Assembly: GCF_000313135.1 (NCBI RefSeq)
Contig: NW_004457654.1
Span: 256,210-320,209, forward strand
Origin: Acanthamoeba castellanii str. Neff
Lineage: Eukaryota > Discosea > Longamoebia > Acanthamoebidae
Direction: 5' to 3'
DNA: 64,000 nt
How positions within the stretch are numbered: the stretch's first letter is position 1; each line of letters starts with the position of its first letter. The position numbers and the translations under genes are program-made. Shown here one piece after another: positions 61,655-64,000 of the stretch. The notes under the pieces are model-generated. The model saw nothing but the letters and a program-made list of their open reading frames with translations, was not told the DNA's origin and ran no database searches.

Positions 61655-64000
61655 TCACTCCATGCCTTCGCGCCGTCGCTCCTTCTTTCGCTCCCACTTA
61701 AGCTCCCGCATGTCGCGTTCGAATCGCTTCTCGTAGGCCTCGTTGATCTTACGCATCAGCGCTTCGACGTCGGCCGGCGTAGGGAGCGGCTTCTTCTTGG
61801 TCGCGGTCTCACCCTCGCCTCCGGCCTTGTTGCTTTCCTTCGACCCCTTGCTCTTCTGCTTCTTCACCTCCTTCTTCACCTCTTCTTCCTCCTCTCCTTC
61901 ACTTTCATCTTCGCCTCGCCTGCGTCGGCGACGTCGCTCCATTTCTCTTTCGACCCTCTTCGCCGTCTCTCGCTTGCGCTCGTCCCTGCTTTGCTTCGTC
62001 TCCTGCATCTTGATTCCCCCCTGGCCGTCGCTTTCGCTTTCGCTCTCGCTCTCGCTCTCGTCACTCTCGCTTGACGGCGCTGACGACGAGCCGCTCTTCT
62101 TCTTCGCGGCCATCATCTCCTCCCACTTCTTGGCCGCCGCCTCCACGTCGTCCTCGTCGCCGTGGCCGTCGCCAAAGTCGAACACCTTGTGGGGTCCCTT
62201 CTCCTCCTCGTCGCCGTCGCCGTCGCCGTCGCTCGCGTACCCCTCGATATCCTCCTCCCAGATCTCCTCCTCCGGGTCCTTGAACGATGGCTGCTCGTAG
62301 GCCTTGCGCAGCAGCGTTTTGCTGCAGTGGATATGGCGTCGACACACACGACACGACACGACACGACACGCACGACACACCGACACACGACACGCGCGCG
62401 ACACGAGACATGAGTCGGGCGAGTGGCGGAGAAAAGAGAGGAGAGGGGTACTCGAGGAAGGTCTGCTTGAGGGTGAAGGTGCCATTGATGGGGCCAAAGG
62501 CGGACACGGGGGACCACATAAAGTGGATGAACACCCAGTAGAAAACTGTGACAGGAGAGAGCATCGACGCCCACAACTCGATCAGCTCGGCGTGTGCAGA
62601 AGTGTGTTGTGTGTGTTTGTCGTGTGTGTTTGTCGTGTGTGTGTGTGTGTGTGTGTACGCACTAGAGATGAGGGGAAGAGGGATAAGCGCCCACATGGCG
62701 CTCTGGTAGTTGGAGTTGAGACCGAAAATGCCCAGCATCACGAGCTGGAACACGAGCACCGACGACATGGTGTGGTGGAATATCTTGGGCCACAGCCGAC
62801 CACCGCTGTCCCACGGCGTCTGCACGTATCACGTTTCAGTGCGCGGACGTGTGCGCGCGTGCGGTGGTGTGTGTGCTGTCGTGCGTGAGTGCGTACCAGA
62901 TTGGCGTAGATGAGGTTGTAACGGGTGATGATGTAGTCCATGAAGAAGTAGAATATGCCGAATGGCGTGATGAGCGGCGCCATCACCGAATAGACCAGCA
63001 CCAGCGTGAGGATGAGCAGACCTGAAACACACACACACACGTGATCAATCTCTGGGTGGGTAGAGAACGCTCTGATGGGCTGTCGGTCGTACCCTGGCCC
63101 ACCTCGCCGGCGTAGTCGAACCACAGCTCCAGATTGTGGAACGTGCGCCTCTGTTGCAGCCAATACGCGTCAGTAGTGACGACGGTGGATGACGTCAGCC
63201 TCGAAACGCGAGAGAGGAAGAACGCACCTGGCGCGGGGTACGCGGACAGGTGAACACGAATCGTACGAGCACGCGAAGCAAGTCGGCCGGTCTGCACCAC
63301 GTGGTCGTTTAGTGTGTGCTCCATGTGTGCCCCGTGTGTGCGATGTGGCGTGTGTGCGGCCACTTACCGGAAGAGTTTGAAGGGAATTCTGCCGGCGCCG
63401 GCCACCATGAGGTAGGTGATGAAGAAGAGGGACTGCTGGGGCAGGGCGGTGGCCAACAGGGTGACGACGGTGGTCGGGTTGTCGATGAAGTCGGCCAGCA
63501 CCGTGAACAGCGTCGAACCGATCGTCGACACCAGGAACACGTTGAAGAACAGGAACACCGTGTAGGTCGACATCGTCCACCACTCCACGTCCGAATGCGC
63601 GTACAACCATCCACTCCTGTGTCATGTGCGTTAGAGCGTGAGTGTGTGCGCGTGCGGTGGTGCGTGTGTGCGTGCGCGTGCGGTGGTGCGTGGTTGTCAG
63701 GTACTTTTTGTAGAAGAACTTGATGATGGGCTTCATGAGCAGGGTGACGAGGTAGAGAATGACGGGCGGCAGGTAGCCCTCGATGATGGACTGGATCTGG
63801 TCGGGGAACACGTCGAGGAAGTCGCCGATCCACTCGAAGCCCTCCACCTCGGCCAGGTTCTTGAGGTTGGAGATGGAGCTGACGACGATCGAGACGGAGC
63901 TCCAGCTCAGGCAGATGACCACCATGATGGCCGTGATGACGAACATGCGGAAAATCTGGCCCGCGTAGCTCACGTTGAAGCTCACCCAGAACACGTCCGA
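61655..64000 (-). CDS. OSCA/CSC1/TMEM63-type channel, 5' part beyond the window
   Basis: The visible part is the C-terminal half. The sense strand enters at 64000 with SDVFWVSFNVSYAGQIFRMF. It shows the RSN1_7TM (DUF221) blocks: VDFPDQ-like loop DFLDVFPDQIQSIIEGYLPP, VILYLVTLLMKPIIKFFYKK, EVEWWTMSTYTVFLFFNVFL, FFITYLMVAGAGRIPFKLFR, DYAGEVGQGLLILTLVLVYS and GIFYFFMDYIITRYNLIYAN. These are multi-pass calcium-permeable osmosensing or mechanosensitive channels. After the last membrane segment the cytosolic tail is long, with an Asp/Gly acidic run, a Ser/Glu repeat (SESESESES) and a Lys/Arg/Glu helix ending ERRREGME. Tails of this charge and length are not typical of plant or animal members. Introns hold ACAC/GT repeats (62341-62407, 62610-62660). 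The N-terminal half lies past 64000. Confidence 0.84.
62338..62407. repeat. GACAC pentamer repeat in an intron
   Basis: CGACACGACACGACACGAC and related units in an intron of the OSCA/TMEM63-type gene. Confidence 0.75.
62605..62658. repeat. (GT)n intronic repeat
   Basis: GTGTGTTTGTCGTGTGTGT-type tract within an intron of the OSCA/TMEM63-type gene (CA-rich on the sense strand). Confidence 0.7.

Overview
The window is nuclear DNA from a GC-rich, gene-dense, intron-rich eukaryote. Nearly every gene is cut by short introns with GT (often GTAC) donors and CAG/TAG acceptors. Neighbouring genes lie on both strands, often 50-250 bases apart. There are no prokaryotic operons, insertion sequences or CRISPR arrays. 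Gene content (purple acid phosphatase, WDR41, ubiquitin-AN1, PEX6, GH38 mannosidase, OSCA/TMEM63 channel, FtsX-type permease, F-box/WD40 and LRR-kinase genes) and architecture fit a free-living amoebozoan such as Acanthamoeba. The organism assignment is inference. All exon joins were read by eye, so gene bounds are better supported than individual splice sites.

Layout. 0.4-6 kb: an EF-hand/purple acid phosphatase fusion, then a 5'-nucleotidase-type metallophosphatase. 6.6-9.7 kb: WDR41. 10.3-10.8 kb: ubiquitin fused to an AN1 zinc finger. 11.1-13.0 kb: a DusA-type tRNA-dihydrouridine synthase, followed by a tRNA-Gln and ribosomal protein L35 on the minus strand. 14.4-16.7 kb: UNC93-like membrane protein, convergent with a Tyr-Pro-Pro/Gln-rich protein. 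18.4-21.2 kb: an ankyrin protein (minus) and a small unknown gene (plus). 21.3-26.4 kb: PEX6 (minus), divergent from a membrane-anchored bZIP factor of ATF6/CREB3 type (27.0-28.6 kb). 29.1-35.5 kb: GH38 alpha-mannosidase with a C-terminal coiled coil and membrane anchor. 36.2-41.5 kb: FtsX-like permease. 41.6-44.2 kb (minus): an unknown CxxC protein and an NPAY-motif methyltransferase-like protein with an RGG tail. 44.5-51.7 kb: two adjacent genes sharing an apparently undescribed helical domain, one of them also carrying WD40 repeats. 51.9-59.1 kb: a secreted Cys-containing protein, two F-box/WD40 genes in tandem, and an intronless LRR-kinase. 59.2-64 kb: a small possible mitochondrial protein, a DHH/DHHA1 phosphoesterase, and the C-terminal half of an OSCA/TMEM63-type channel that runs off the right edge.

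The genes do not form one pathway. Secretory/endomembrane and degradation themes recur: PEX6, mannosidase II, membrane-tethered bZIP, WDR41, F-box proteins, ubiquitin-AN1. The best candidates for something new are the domain shared by 44.5-46.5 and 50.7-51.7 kb, the EF-hand/PAP fusion, the mannosidase with a coiled-coil tail anchor, and CRE/ATF6-type sites in front of the bZIP gene itself.
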